Assembly (NCBI GenBank): GCA_000701725.1
Contig: JNJQ01000003.1
Location: 124,001 to 188,000 of the forward strand
DNA length: 64,000 nt
Direction: 5' to 3'
Source: Erysipelotrichaceae bacterium NK3D112
Lineage (GTDB): Bacteria; Bacillota_I; Bacilli_A; Erysipelotrichales; Erysipelotrichaceae
The translations under genes were made by a program, and so were the position numbers. The notes under the pieces are model-generated. The model was not told where the DNA came from. It was given only the letters and a program-made list of their open reading frames with translations, and searched no databases. Shown here piece by piece: positions 18,128 through 26,192 of this stretch. The stretch's first letter is position 1; the number at the start of each line of letters is the position of its first letter.

Positions 18128-19068
18128 TGAACCTGAGCCTTCTGAGCAAAGAGATTGAAGAAGCTGATCCGATTGTGATTGTGCGCCACGTGCGTCCGGA
18201 CTGTGACGCGCTGGGCTCGCAATTCGGCTTGAAAAGCTGGATCAAGGACAACTGGCCGGCAAAAGCCGTGTATGCGCTGGGTGAGGAAACAACATCCCAG
18301 GGCATCTGGCCCCAAAGCGATAAATGTTCCGATGAGATCATTGAAAACAGCCTGGCAATCGTGGTGGATACCGCAACTGCCGCAAGGGCGGATGATCAGC
18401 GCTTCCTGATCGCAAAGCGGATCATCAAGGTGGATCATCATCCGGAAACCGATCCGTACGGCGCACTCAATTTCACCGATCCCAAAGCGGCAGCGGCATG
18501 CGAGATTCTTGCCCGCTGGTTTGAAGAGGAAAACAGAACCGTGTCAAAACAGACTGCTGAGTATTTATACAAAGGGCTGCTGACCGACACGCTTCGTTTC
18601 TCGACCTCCAACACTACCGCGGATACACTCAAGGCCGCATCGTTTCTCGCCGATCATGAAATTGACATTCCGGCATTGAACAGAGAACTGTTTGATCTGT
18701 CCATGAAGGAATTTGAAGTCGCGGCTGCGATCCGTTCCAGAGTGAAAATGGAGCCTTCCGGATTTGCCTGGCTCATGTTCACAAAAGAGGATCTTGAAAA
18801 GTTCGGCATGAGCGGCAGCGAAGCCCGCGGACATATCGATGAGATCGGCCATGTGCGTGATTTCAAGGTCTGGGCAATGTTCAATGAATCCCTGAGCGAG
18901 GAAGGAAAGTACGAAGGAAGTCTTCGTTCCAAACATGCGCCTGTCAATGATATTGCGGCGAAGTTCGGCGGGGGCGGTCATAAAAACGCGGCCGGCGTCA
19001 AGGACTTCGATGCTGAACAGCTTGAGGAAATGAAACAGCTTCTTTCGGCAAGAGCATCCGAATATTAA
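18124..19068 (+). CDS. nrnA: DHH/DHHA1 phosphoesterase, NrnA-like oligoribonuclease
   Basis: 314 residues. Bifunctional nanoRNase and pAp phosphatase family. DHH motifs are visible: RHVRPDCDALGS, VVDTA, VDHHPE, and GGGGHKNAAG in the DHHA1 domain. The enzyme degrades 2-5 nt RNA and 3'-phosphoadenosine 5'-phosphate; a c-di-AMP/pApA-cleaving role is possible in related proteins. Two tandem ATGs exist (18124 and 18127); the first shares ATGA with the ackA stop. A hairpin terminator follows. Confidence 0.92.
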   Translation: MMNLSLLSKEIEEADPIVIVRHVRPDCDALGSQFGLKSWIKDNWPAKAVYALGEETTSQGIWPQSDKCSDEIIENSLAIVVDTATAARADDQRFLIAKRIIKVDHHPETDPYGALNFTDPKAAAACEILARWFEEENRTVSKQTAEYLYKGLLTDTLRFSTSNTTADTLKAASFLADHEIDIPALNRELFDLSMKEFEVAAAIRSRVKMEPSGFAWLMFTKEDLEKFGMSGSEARGHIDEIGHVRDFKVWAMFNESLSEEGKYEGSLRSKHAPVNDIAAKFGGGGHKNAAGVKDFDAEQLEEMKQLLSARASEY

Positions 19069-19071
19069 ACG

Positions 19072-19104
19072 AAACCGTGCATCTTCGTGATGTGCGGTTT
19101 TTCA
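19072..19104 (+). terminator. Rho-independent terminator after nrnA
   Basis: The arms AAACCGTGCAT and ATGTGCGGTTT pair with two G-T wobbles around a 7-base loop, followed by TTTT. It marks the end of the smc-nrnA operon. Confidence 0.75.
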
Positions 19105-19141
19105 ATTGTTGCATGTTCATATGTCACAGCATTCATCAATT

Positions 19142-19150
19142 TGCTAAAAT
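19142..19150 (+). promoter_or_regulatory. Extended -10 promoter for the ulaG operon
   Basis: TGCTAAAAT, 29 bases before the ulaG ATG and after the nrnA terminator. No strong -35 is visible. I saw no recognisable cre site or operator in the 75 bases upstream. Confidence 0.5.
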
Positions 19151-19179
19151 GTGTGTGCAGAAATGGAGAAAAACACAAT

Positions 19180-20283
19180 ATGAGCAAAGTCAGCGAAACA
19201 ACAAGAGAAAGCTGGATCAAAGCCACATTCCCGGAATGGGGCACCTGGCTGAACGAGGAAATCGAAAACACCGAGATCAAGGAAGGTTCTGTCGGCATGT
19301 GGTGGCTTGGCTGCACGGGCATCTGGTTCAAGACACCCGGCGGAGCGAATATCACAATTGACCTTTGGGCAGGCAACGGCAAGCGCACCCATGGCGACGG
19401 CAAGATCAAGGTCGGCCACCAGATGGCAAACATGGCCGGTGTGAGGAAGATGCAGCCGAATTTACGAGCTGTTCCGTTTGTCATCGATCCGTTTGCGGTC
19501 AAGCATGTCGATGCGGTGCTTGCCACTCATTATCATCAGGATCACATGTCCGCAGAATTTGCGGCGCATGTCATTCAGAGCGGCATGACAACCACCGACA
19601 ATGAAGGCAATGAGATTCCGGTTCCGTTCATCGGTCCCGCCAAGTCGGTTGAGACATGGATCAACTGGGGTGTGCCGGCAGACAGATGCATTACTGTCAA
19701 GCCCGGCGATGTGATTAAGATCAAGGATCTTGAAATCGTCGCTCTGGATTCGTTTGACCGCACATGCATCGTCACCACCGATTCCCAGGGACCTGACCGT
19801 GAGGAACTCTACGGCAAGTGCCCGACGGACATGGATGAGAAAGCTGTCAACTACCTGGTGAAGACACCCGGCGGAAACATCTATCACAGCGGTGACTCCC
19901 ACTATTCCATCTACTTTGCAAAACACGGCAAGGATTATGATATCGACGTTGCCTTCGGATCATTCGGACTCAATCCGGTTGGCATCCAGGACAAGATGGA
20001 ATCCACCGATATTCTGCGTATGGCGGAAGCCCTGAGATGCAAGGTTGTCATTCCCATTCATTATGATGTCTGGACCAATTTCATGGCCGATGTCAATGAG
20101 ATCAAGGTTCTCTATGATATGAGAAAGGACAGACTTGATTATCAGTTCCATCCGTTCTTCTGGGAAGTCGGCGGCAGATATATCTATCCGCAGGACAAAG
20201 ACAGAAGGGCATATCATCATGACCGCGGTTTTGATGACTGCTTCGACTATGAGCCGAATGTGCCGTTCCGCTCTGTTCTTTAA
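19180..20283 (+). CDS. ulaG: UlaG-type L-ascorbate-6-phosphate lactonase
   Basis: 367 residues, the UlaG length. A metallo-beta-lactamase-fold lactonase that opens L-ascorbate 6-phosphate to 3-keto-L-gulonate 6-phosphate. The metal motif HYHQDH is at residues 117-122, with the characteristic [13 protein letters not shown] near the N-terminus and [10 protein letters not shown] near the end. I chose ATG 19180 because it gives the family N-terminus MSKVSE and has GGAG 11 bases upstream. It heads a five-gene operon that lacks UlaD and the UlaABC phosphotransferase, so the actual substrate may not be ascorbate. Confidence 0.92.
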   Translation: MSKVSETTRESWIKATFPEWGTWLNEEIENTEIKEGSVGMWWLGCTGIWFKTPGGANITIDLWAGNGKRTHGDGKIKVGHQMANMAGVRKMQPNLRAVPFVIDPFAVKHVDAVLATHYHQDHMSAEFAAHVIQSGMTTTDNEGNEIPVPFIGPAKSVETWINWGVPADRCITVKPGDVIKIKDLEIVALDSFDRTCIVTTDSQGPDREELYGKCPTDMDEKAVNYLVKTPGGNIYHSGDSHYSIYFAKHGKDYDIDVAFGSFGLNPVGIQDKMESTDILRMAEALRCKVVIPIHYDVWTNFMADVNEIKVLYDMRKDRLDYQFHPFFWEVGGRYIYPQDKDRRAYHHDRGFDDCFDYEPNVPFRSVL

Positions 20284-20292
20284 TCCCATGGT

Positions 20293-21777
20293 GTGAACGT
20301 GAGTATTCTTGTACTGGATATCGGCACCACCAGCATGCGCGGGATCCTTTATGAAAAAGACGGATCCCGTCTGGCCATGCACCGCTGTGAAAACCATCTG
20401 ATTTTCATGGGTGACAGTCTGATTGAGGAAAATCCGGATGACTGGTATGAAAACACCGTGACCATCATCCGCAATATTGTCACAGAAAGCGGACAGAATA
20501 ACTTTGAGGCAATCGCGGTTACCGCACAGCGCTCCAGCATGATTCCTGTCGATCAGGACGGCAGTCCTTTAAGTGCGGCCATCATGTGGCAGGATACGCG
20601 CAACCGCGGCATCTGCAAAGAGCTCAGCAGATACAATCACGCATTATTCCAGAAGACCGGCGCTGAGGTCAGCACGGTCTTTTCGGGCAGTAAAATGACA
20701 TGGATCAGACGCAATCAGCCGGAAATCTATGCCCATACGCACAAGTTCCTGAATATCCCCGAATATGTGGTGAGCCGCATGTGCAATGTGTTTGTCTCAG
20801 ACACAACCTACGGTTCCAGAACAGGCCTGATGGATCTGAAAACCGCATCCTGGGATCCGGATATCCTCAAACTCTATGAAGTTGAAGAAGACAAGCTGTG
20901 CACATTGATTGAACCGGGTCAGACGGCCGGATACGTCAGTGCGGAATTTGCCGAAACTGCAGGCATTGCACAGGGGATTCCGGTACTGCATTGCGGAGGC
21001 GATCAGCAATGCGCGGCAATCGGACATGGGATCATTCAGGAAGGTCCTGTTTCAGTGACCGCCGGTACGGGCGGATTCATCGCGGCTGCCATGAGAGAGC
21101 TGCCTTCGATACTGCCTGATGGCATGATCATCAACCGCTCCTCCATTCAGAATGAATACATTCTTGAAACCAACGTTCTTTCCTGCGGTGCCGCCTATGA
21201 CTGGTGCGCCCATGAGCTTTACGGCATGGAAAAGGCTGATTACCGGCTCCTGGAAAGTGAACTGCAGAAAGAGAACTTTGTCAGCACACCGCTGGTGCTT
21301 CCGTATTTTTCAGGCAGGGGAGCACCGGAATGGAATCCGCTTGCCAAAGCGGTATTCAGCGGGATCACCACCGCCACAAGACGAAGCGAACTGTTCAAGA
21401 GCATCATGGAAAGCATCTTCATGGAGATTGCCAACCAGATCGAGCGCATGAATGAATCAGTGCCGGTGGAACGGGTGAATCTTGGCGGCGGATTAAGCGG
21501 ATCGGATACTTTGAATCAGCTGCAGGCTGACATCTATGGCAGACCGGTCTATGCCTCGGATGATCCGGAAGCGACGGCTGATGGCTGTCTGATGGTTGCC
21601 TTATGCGGACTAGGTGTCTATGAAAGCGTCTATGATGCCTATCAGGCACTGCACAAGAATCACAGCCTGAAAGAATTCCTTCCCGACATGAATTTACATG
21701 CGGAATATGAAATCAAACGGAAGAAAATGAACAGACTATACAGAGTAATCAAGGAAGGGGACGAACATGAAAGCTGA
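20293..21777 (+). CDS. FGGY family carbohydrate kinase
   Basis: 494 residues. The N-terminal ATPase motif is VLDIGTTSMRGILYE, followed by MWQDTRNRG, the catalytic-Asp motif GGDQQCAAIGHG, the phosphate-binding TAGTGGF and the C-terminal NLGGGLSGSD. FGGY kinases phosphorylate sugars such as xylulose, ribulose, gluconate or glycerol. With a 3-epimerase and a 4-epimerase for pentulose 5-phosphates downstream, L-xylulose or a related ketose is a reasonable substrate guess, but this is inference. The start is GTG 20293 or GTG 20299; neither has a clear ribosome binding site, so coupling to ulaG is likely. Confidence 0.88.
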   Translation: MNVSILVLDIGTTSMRGILYEKDGSRLAMHRCENHLIFMGDSLIEENPDDWYENTVTIIRNIVTESGQNNFEAIAVTAQRSSMIPVDQDGSPLSAAIMWQDTRNRGICKELSRYNHALFQKTGAEVSTVFSGSKMTWIRRNQPEIYAHTHKFLNIPEYVVSRMCNVFVSDTTYGSRTGLMDLKTASWDPDILKLYEVEEDKLCTLIEPGQTAGYVSAEFAETAGIAQGIPVLHCGGDQQCAAIGHGIIQEGPVSVTAGTGGFIAAAMRELPSILPDGMIINRSSIQNEYILETNVLSCGAAYDWCAHELYGMEKADYRLLESELQKENFVSTPLVLPYFSGRGAPEWNPLAKAVFSGITTATRRSELFKSIMESIFMEIANQIERMNESVPVERVNLGGGLSGSDTLNQLQADIYGRPVYASDDPEATADGCLMVALCGLGVYESVYDAYQALHKNHSLKEFLPDMNLHAEYEIKRKKMNRLYRVIKEGDEHES

Positions 21778-22813
21778 AAAGAAAGTCATCGGCTCACTGA
21801 ACAAGTGCTATGCGTGCGCCACATATGAATACGACGGTGTGAACCATCTGATTGTCGCTGCCGAGAAAACCGATCCGTGCTATTCATTCACAATGGACGG
21901 AAAAAAAGCCGATACCTTGTGGGAAGGTCCGGGCGGCGTCATGACGCTGCTGCAGTTCTATGGACGTGAGGATGTATTGCTGGCAACGCAGAAATTCTAT
22001 TCTCCCAACGACTCGGCACAAGCGAAGATCGTCTACTATACAAAAGATGAAAACGGCTGGACATGTCACGTATTATGCGATCTGCCGTTTGTTCACCGCT
22101 TCGGCATCATTGAAAACATCACCGGAAAATATCTGGTTGCGTGCACATTGAAATCCGCCCATGCCTTCAAGAATGACTGGACATGTCCGGGCAGAATCTG
22201 GACGGCAAAACTGCCGGAAAGTCTGCTGGAATTCAATGAGGATCATCAGCTGGAACTGACACCGCTTGTTTCGGGTCTTTACAAGAACCATGGCTTTGCA
22301 GTCCATGAAAACGCGGATGGCTCCTCATTCGCGGTTGTCGGTACGGAAAACGGCGTATATAAAGTCTGTCCGCCTGAACTGTATGGAACAGAATGCACTG
22401 CCGAATGCCTGCTGGAAACACCTGCAAGCGATGTGCTTTATCTTGACTTTGACAATGACGGCGAACGGGAACTGCTTGTGCTGTCTCCGTTCCATGGCGA
22501 TACGCTTTCCGTTTATAAAATGATCAATGGAGCATTTGAGAAAGTCTATGAACGGGAAGAGAAAATGCCGTTCATCCATGCCATCTATGGCGCTTATGTC
22601 AACGGACGCTGTGTCGCGTTTGTCGGCAACCGTCAGGAAGCGAAGGAACTGATCGCGCTGGAGTACAAAGACGGTTCGTATCAGGTCAGCATTCTTGATC
22701 AGGGAGCCGGCCCCGCCAACTGCATGTATTATTCTGACAATGGCAGGGATATGCTGCTGGCAGCCAACCGTGAGACGGATGAAATCGCTCTTTATGAGCT
22801 GAGCGAGGACTGA
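21767..22813 (+). CDS. Uncharacterised cytoplasmic protein with FG-GAP/VCBS-like repeats
   Basis: 348 residues, not recognised as any named enzyme. There is no signal peptide or membrane segment. The sequence alternates short beta-rich blocks, and one block, LYLDFDNDGERELLVLSP, matches the FG-GAP/VCBS pattern with a DxDxDG calcium-type loop, so a beta-propeller is likely. It starts inside the FGGY gene (11-base overlap, GGAAGG upstream) and ends 2 bases before the 3-epimerase gene, so it is an integral operon member. Propeller lactonases and sugar dehydrogenases exist, so a catalytic role on a sugar acid is conceivable. Function is unknown. Confidence 0.8.
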   Translation: MKAEKKVIGSLNKCYACATYEYDGVNHLIVAAEKTDPCYSFTMDGKKADTLWEGPGGVMTLLQFYGREDVLLATQKFYSPNDSAQAKIVYYTKDENGWTCHVLCDLPFVHRFGIIENITGKYLVACTLKSAHAFKNDWTCPGRIWTAKLPESLLEFNEDHQLELTPLVSGLYKNHGFAVHENADGSSFAVVGTENGVYKVCPPELYGTECTAECLLETPASDVLYLDFDNDGERELLVLSPFHGDTLSVYKMINGAFEKVYEREEKMPFIHAIYGAYVNGRCVAFVGNRQEAKELIALEYKDGSYQVSILDQGAGPANCMYYSDNGRDMLLAANRETDEIALYELSED

Positions 22814-22815
22814 AT

Positions 22816-23664
22816 ATGAGTGTGTCACTGGCATTGTATGAAAAAGCGATTCCCGCGGGATTCAGCTTTGAGGAGATGTTTGCAATCACGCATGAATGCG
22901 GATTTGACCGCTTTGAGATCAGCATTGATGAAACCGATGCGCGCCTTGCCCGGCTTGAGATGAATCCAAAGGCACAGAATGATCTCGGCGAACTATCCAG
23001 ACGCATGAACACACCGATCCGCACGATGTGCCTGTCCGGACACAGAAAGTATCCGATGGGCTCCATGGATCCGAAGATCCGCGAGCGCTCCATGGACATC
23101 ATGTTCAAGGCAGTCGATTTCGCCGCCAACGCGGGAATTCCCATCATTCAGCTGGCCGGCTATGATGTCTATTACGAGCAGGGCAATGATGAGACTGTTC
23201 GCTATTTTACGGAAAATCTGAGAATTGCAACGGCTTATGCCGCTTCCAAAGGCATTGTGCTTGCCTTTGAATCGATGGAGACACCGTTTATGGATACCGT
23301 TGAAAAGATCATGAAATACGTGGATCTCATCGGTTCGCCCTGGCTTGGTGTCTATCCGGATATCGGCAATCTGAAAAACGCCGCGGTTCTTTATGGCTTT
23401 GATGTCACGGAAGAATTGAAAAGGGGAAAAGGGCATACCTTTGCGGTTCATCTGAAGGAAACTCTTCCCGGAATCTATCGGGATATGAACTATGGAACCG
23501 GCGGACATACCGAATATGTGCCATGCATCAAAGCGGCCCTGGATATGGGTGTCCGGATGTTCACCGGTGAATTCTGGTATCAGAACGGTCAGGACTATAT
23601 GAAAGTCATCAGGGAATCAAATGAATTCCTGCGCAATGTGATCAGGGAGGCTGAAAATGCTTGA
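22816..23664 (+). CDS. ulaE: L-ribulose/L-xylulose-5-phosphate 3-epimerase (UlaE/SgbU type)
   Basis: 282 residues, a xylose isomerase-like TIM barrel. UlaE interconverts L-xylulose 5-phosphate and L-ribulose 5-phosphate. Conserved metal-binding strands are visible as [31 protein letters not shown] and GEFWYQNG. The N-terminus [17 protein letters not shown] is typical of UlaE/SgbU. It sits between the FG-GAP-like protein and the 4-epimerase and overlaps the latter by 8 bases, giving the canonical order of epimerases. Confidence 0.92.
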   Translation: MSVSLALYEKAIPAGFSFEEMFAITHECGFDRFEISIDETDARLARLEMNPKAQNDLGELSRRMNTPIRTMCLSGHRKYPMGSMDPKIRERSMDIMFKAVDFAANAGIPIIQLAGYDVYYEQGNDETVRYFTENLRIATAYAASKGIVLAFESMETPFMDTVEKIMKYVDLIGSPWLGVYPDIGNLKNAAVLYGFDVTEELKRGKGHTFAVHLKETLPGIYRDMNYGTGGHTEYVPCIKAALDMGVRMFTGEFWYQNGQDYMKVIRESNEFLRNVIREAENA

Positions 23665-24352
23665 AGAACTGAAAAAAGCAGTCTGTGAATCAAATCTTGA
23701 ACTCGTCAGAAGGGGGATTGTCATCTACACATGGGGCAATGTCTCCGGCATCAGTGAAGACAGAAAATACATGGTGATCAAACCCAGCGGTGTCGATTAT
23801 GACGGCATGAGCTGGGAGGACATGGTTGTCGTGGATATCGAAAGCGGCGAACGATGCGAAGGAAAATGGAAACCGAGCAGCGATACCGCAACGCATCTGG
23901 AGCTTTACAGAAGATATCCGGATATCAAGGGCATTGTTCATACCCACAGCATCAACGCGGTTGCCTTTGCCCAGGCCGGCATGGCTATTCCCGCACTCGG
24001 AACCACCCATGCGGACTATTTCTATGGCGATATTCCATGCACAAGAGAGCTGAGCCGCGAGGAAGTCGAAGAGGCATACGAGAAGAACACCGGCAAAGTG
24101 ATCATCGAAACAATTGACTCACTCGGCTATGATCCGATGGCAATACCCGGTATTGTCGTAAAGAATCACGGTCCGTTTGCCTGGGGTAATTCACCGGCCA
24201 ATGCGGTTTATAACGCGGTGGTTATGGAAACCGTTGCGGAAATGGATCTGAGAACACTCATGCTCAATCCAAACGCAACCATCGCAAAATACGTTCTGGA
24301 CAAGCATTATATGCGCAAGCATGGTCCGAATGCCTATTACGGACAGAAGTAA
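23657..24352 (+). CDS. araD: L-ribulose-5-phosphate 4-epimerase
   Basis: 231 residues, the same length as E. coli AraD/UlaF/SgbE. It converts L-ribulose 5-phosphate to D-xylulose 5-phosphate, delivering carbon to the pentose phosphate pathway. Zinc and catalytic residues fall at the same numbers as in the E. coli enzyme: D76, H95, H97, D120 and H171, and the C-terminus carries AYYGQ. AraD, UlaF and SgbE cannot be separated by sequence alone; the context favours the UlaF role. GGGAGG lies upstream of the ATG inside the preceding gene. A terminator follows at once. Confidence 0.94.
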   Translation: MLEELKKAVCESNLELVRRGIVIYTWGNVSGISEDRKYMVIKPSGVDYDGMSWEDMVVVDIESGERCEGKWKPSSDTATHLELYRRYPDIKGIVHTHSINAVAFAQAGMAIPALGTTHADYFYGDIPCTRELSREEVEEAYEKNTGKVIIETIDSLGYDPMAIPGIVVKNHGPFAWGNSPANAVYNAVVMETVAEMDLRTLMLNPNATIAKYVLDKHYMRKHGPNAYYGQK

Positions 24353-24354
24353 GA

Positions 24355-24376
24355 AACGCCTGCGGGCGTTTTTTTA
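24355..24376 (+). terminator. Rho-independent terminator after the ulaG operon
   Basis: Compact stem AACGCC/GGCGTT with a 4-base loop followed by seven Ts, starting 3 bases after the araD stop codon. Confidence 0.85.
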
Positions 24377-24402
24377 AGAATTTTCACAATTCTTGTCAAG
24401 TA

Positions 24403-24430
24403 TTGTATTGAACTTTCTGCGTTGTATAAT
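24403..24430 (+). promoter_or_regulatory. Sigma-70/A promoter of hup
   Basis: TTGTAT at 24403-24408, a 16-base spacer, and perfect TATAAT at 24425-24430. The hup GGAGG and ATG follow within 30 bases. Confidence 0.7.
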
Positions 24431-24456
24431 CGATATTCGAACGGAGGAAATTATTT

Positions 24457-24738
24457 ATGACAGCAATCAACAAAAAAGTCTTATCGGAAATTATCGCTTC
24501 AGAGCATCATCTGACAAAAAAAGAAGCAGCGTCGATTGTGGATCTTCTGTTTGATACGATCAGTGACACGCTCAAAGACGGAAACAAAGTTGAAATCTCA
24601 GGCTTCGGCAAGTTCGAAGTCCGTGAAAGAGCCGGCAGAACCGGTATCAATCCGCAGACTAAAGAGAAAATCGAGATTTCACCGGTCAGGATTCCTGCCT
24701 TCAAGGCTTCAAAGAACCTGAAAGAATACGTGAAATAA
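24457..24738 (+). CDS. hup: HU family nucleoid protein
   Basis: 93 residues. HU bends DNA without sequence specificity and compacts the nucleoid. The family core VEISGFGKFEVRERAGRTG, followed by NPQTKEKI and VRIPAFKASKNLKEYV, is complete, including the beta-arm region. GGAGG is 10 bases before the ATG. The gene is monocistronic between its own promoter and terminator. Confidence 0.97.
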   Translation: MTAINKKVLSEIIASEHHLTKKEAASIVDLLFDTISDTLKDGNKVEISGFGKFEVRERAGRTGINPQTKEKIEISPVRIPAFKASKNLKEYVK

Positions 24739-24754
24739 GCGTCAGCATGAGAAT

Positions 24755-24777
24755 AAGCCCGTTACAGGGCTTTTTCC
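24755..24777 (+). terminator. Rho-independent terminator after hup
   Basis: Stem AAGCCC/GGGCTT with a 6-base loop and a TTTTT tail, 16 bases after the hup stop. Confidence 0.8.
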
Positions 24778-24803
24778 TTATCAGATGATACGGTAATCAT
24801 TTA

Positions 24804-24820
24804 TAAGGCATCATGCCTTA
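24804..24820. promoter_or_regulatory. 17-bp palindrome upstream of the unknown acidic protein
   Basis: TAAGGCATCATGCCTTA, 8-bp perfect arms around one base. A second, shorter inverted repeat (ACAGC/GCTGT) follows at 24823-24840. No T-run follows the first palindrome, so it looks more like a protein-binding site than a terminator. It lies about 50 bases before the promoter of the next gene. Confidence 0.4.
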
Positions 24821-24853
24821 AAACAGCTGAAACGCGCTGTAAAACGCTGAAGA

Positions 24854-24883
24854 TTGTTTCAGAACATAATGATATACTATATA
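24854..24883 (+). promoter_or_regulatory. Promoter candidate for the unknown acidic protein
   Basis: TTGTTT at 24854-24859 and TATATA at 24878-24883 with an 18-base spacer; TATACT at 24873-24878 is an alternative -10. GGAGG and the ATG follow. Confidence 0.45.
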
Positions 24884-24901
24884 AAACAGCCGGAGGCATT
24901 T

Positions 24902-25411
24902 ATGAGTGAAGACAGAAATCATCAAAGCACGGAAAACAATTCATTCTTTGACAATGAATACAGAAAATATACTGATCATAAAGCCGACAGCTGCGCGACC
25001 GGCTCATTCACGCTGAATGATCTGACCATGATGTATGGCATGGAAAACACGACGATGCTGAAGGATTATGAAACCGCAGCAACCCGCATGACACATCTGA
25101 CAAAAGCGGTCCAGGATCATACCGATGACAGAATCGAATCTCTCACCGGAAGCATTCAGGATGATGTCAGAAGCGATTATGAGTTCGATCCGGATGAGCT
25201 GACGATCGGTGAGCTGATCGCAATCAATGAGGAATTCCTCAAAAAGCAGCAGGAGCTGGCCGATACTCCAAGAGAGCCGTATATCGCCAGCATGATCGCT
25301 TCATACCCGGGAGAATCAACGGAAAAGGTATCCGTCATTTCGGTTCCCAAAGAAGCCATCGCAAGTGATGAAAGTCCGTTCATCTCAATCGATGACATTA
25401 TTAACGGCTGA
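24902..25411 (+). CDS. Uncharacterised acidic cytoplasmic protein
   Basis: 169 residues from ATG 24902, which has GGAGG at 24892-24896; in-frame codons extend upstream but would put the promoter inside the gene. I do not recognise the family. The protein is strongly acidic and without signal peptide, membrane segment, cysteine cluster or known motif. The N-terminal 40 residues look disordered (rich in N, S, D, H), the middle is probably helical, and the C-terminus ends in the hydrophobic FISIDDIING. It stands alone between a palindrome plus promoter and a good terminator, so it is a genuine, individually controlled gene. It is the last + strand gene before the gene-free stretch. Confidence 0.75.
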   Translation: MSEDRNHQSTENNSFFDNEYRKYTDHKADSCATGSFTLNDLTMMYGMENTTMLKDYETAATRMTHLTKAVQDHTDDRIESLTGSIQDDVRSDYEFDPDELTIGELIAINEEFLKKQQELADTPREPYIASMIASYPGESTEKVSVISVPKEAIASDESPFISIDDIING

Positions 25412-25441
25412 TCCGTTTTAAAAGGATTTAAAGAGACTGAC

Positions 25442-25481
25442 AAGGCATTCAGCAGCAAAATCGCTTCTGATGCCTTTTTTT
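25442..25481 (+). terminator. Rho-independent terminator after the unknown acidic protein
   Basis: The arms AAGGCATTCAG and CTGATGCCTT pair with one bulged base, followed by a run of seven Ts. Confidence 0.8.
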
Positions 25482-25500
25482 ATGTTGTATGCAATGTATA

Positions 25501-25520
25501 TGAAAATGTTTACATTTTCA
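25501..25520. repeat. 20-bp palindrome
   Basis: TGAAAATG and CATTTTCA, 8-bp perfect arms around TTTA. There is no adjacent T-run or gene start. It could be an operator left from a lost gene or a structural site. Confidence 0.5.
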
Positions 25521-25939
25521 GGAATCATTAATTAAGTCAAAATGGACTGCATTATATCAGTTATTCCGGAAGCATGAGGAATTATATCAGCAAGCTGTCA
25601 GGTATCAGTAAATAAGAAGTGATAATTAATAAATTCATCAGTATGAACCACATAATGCCCAGATCATCTGAAATCATGATTCAGCAGATATCCATGTTAA
25701 TGAATCAGACATATGTGTAAGGCGCTAATATATAAAAACGGATCAAAGACACGGGACTATGAACTGCCGGTAATCAATTAAAACAGGAACGTGCATTGCA
25801 ATGAAAGTACGAGCAATCATAAACGGACGAAAGAATGCAGTGCGTACAGGAAACTCAAAAAGCGTTATGAGTCACAGATTTATATAAAAAAGGAAAGAAT
25901 CAGATCCGGAATAGAATTGACAATCCAGTCATCAAAAAC

Positions 25940-25984
25940 TGTTGAAAACTGCATTGCGAAATGTGGAAAACTCAATGTGGATAA
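25940..25984 (+). other. Cluster of three DnaA-box-like words
   Basis: TGTTGAAAA at 25940-25948, TGTGGAAAA at 25962-25970 and TGTGGATAA at 25976-25984, all in the same orientation. The last is the exact complement of the consensus TTATCCACA, and the others deviate by one or two bases. No dnaA or dnaN gene is near, so this is not a normal origin. DnaA binding is inference from the words only. Confidence 0.4.
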
Positions 25985-26017
25985 TTCAAAGCGCGATTTC
26001 TGTTGTAATTCATTATT

Positions 26018-26045
26018 ACTTCGCATAATGTATGTTATGCGTATA
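26018..26045. other. Candidate dif site (XerC/XerD recombination site)
   Basis: A 28-base element with an 11-base left arm (ACTTCGCATAA), a 6-base centre (TGTATG) and an 11-base right arm (TTATGCGTATA). The inner CGCATAA/TTATGCG is a perfect inverted repeat. By eye it agrees with E. coli dif at 19 of 28 positions, including the run CGCATAATGTAT, and with the B. subtilis dif at 18 of 28. The left arm begins ACTTC as in Bacillus. The outer right arm is poorly conserved. The position at a convergent strand switch is what a terminus dif needs. The alternative is an operator palindrome in front of the TATAAT at 26042-26047. Confidence 0.5.
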
Positions 26046-26192
26046 ATTTTATATGGAACTTACTCAGCTGTGTGCCGGAGGATATTTCAGCCCCTGAAAT
26101 GAACAATTCCCCTCAATCGTGAATTTAATGCAATTTCGGGATTTCAGTATTTCTGCTCTGTCATGGACATAAAAACATCTATTAAATAAACA

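Noticed and set aside
19105-19141. Catabolite (cre) operator before ulaG
   Set aside because: No sequence resembling the cre consensus with a CG centre was found between the nrnA terminator and the -10.
25940-26045. Replication origin
   Set aside because: DnaA-like words and AT-richness suggest it, but no dnaA, dnaN or rpmH is near, and genes converge rather than diverge.
26018-26047. Operator overlapping a promoter
   Set aside because: The palindrome is followed by TATAAT, but no gene follows on the + strand and no good -35 exists; the dif reading explains more. Kept as the alternative.
25791-26102. 103-codon open frame in the gene-free stretch
   Set aside because: It has no ribosome binding site, the composition is random and Lys/Arg/Ser/Cys-rich, and it runs over the DnaA-like words and the dif-like site.
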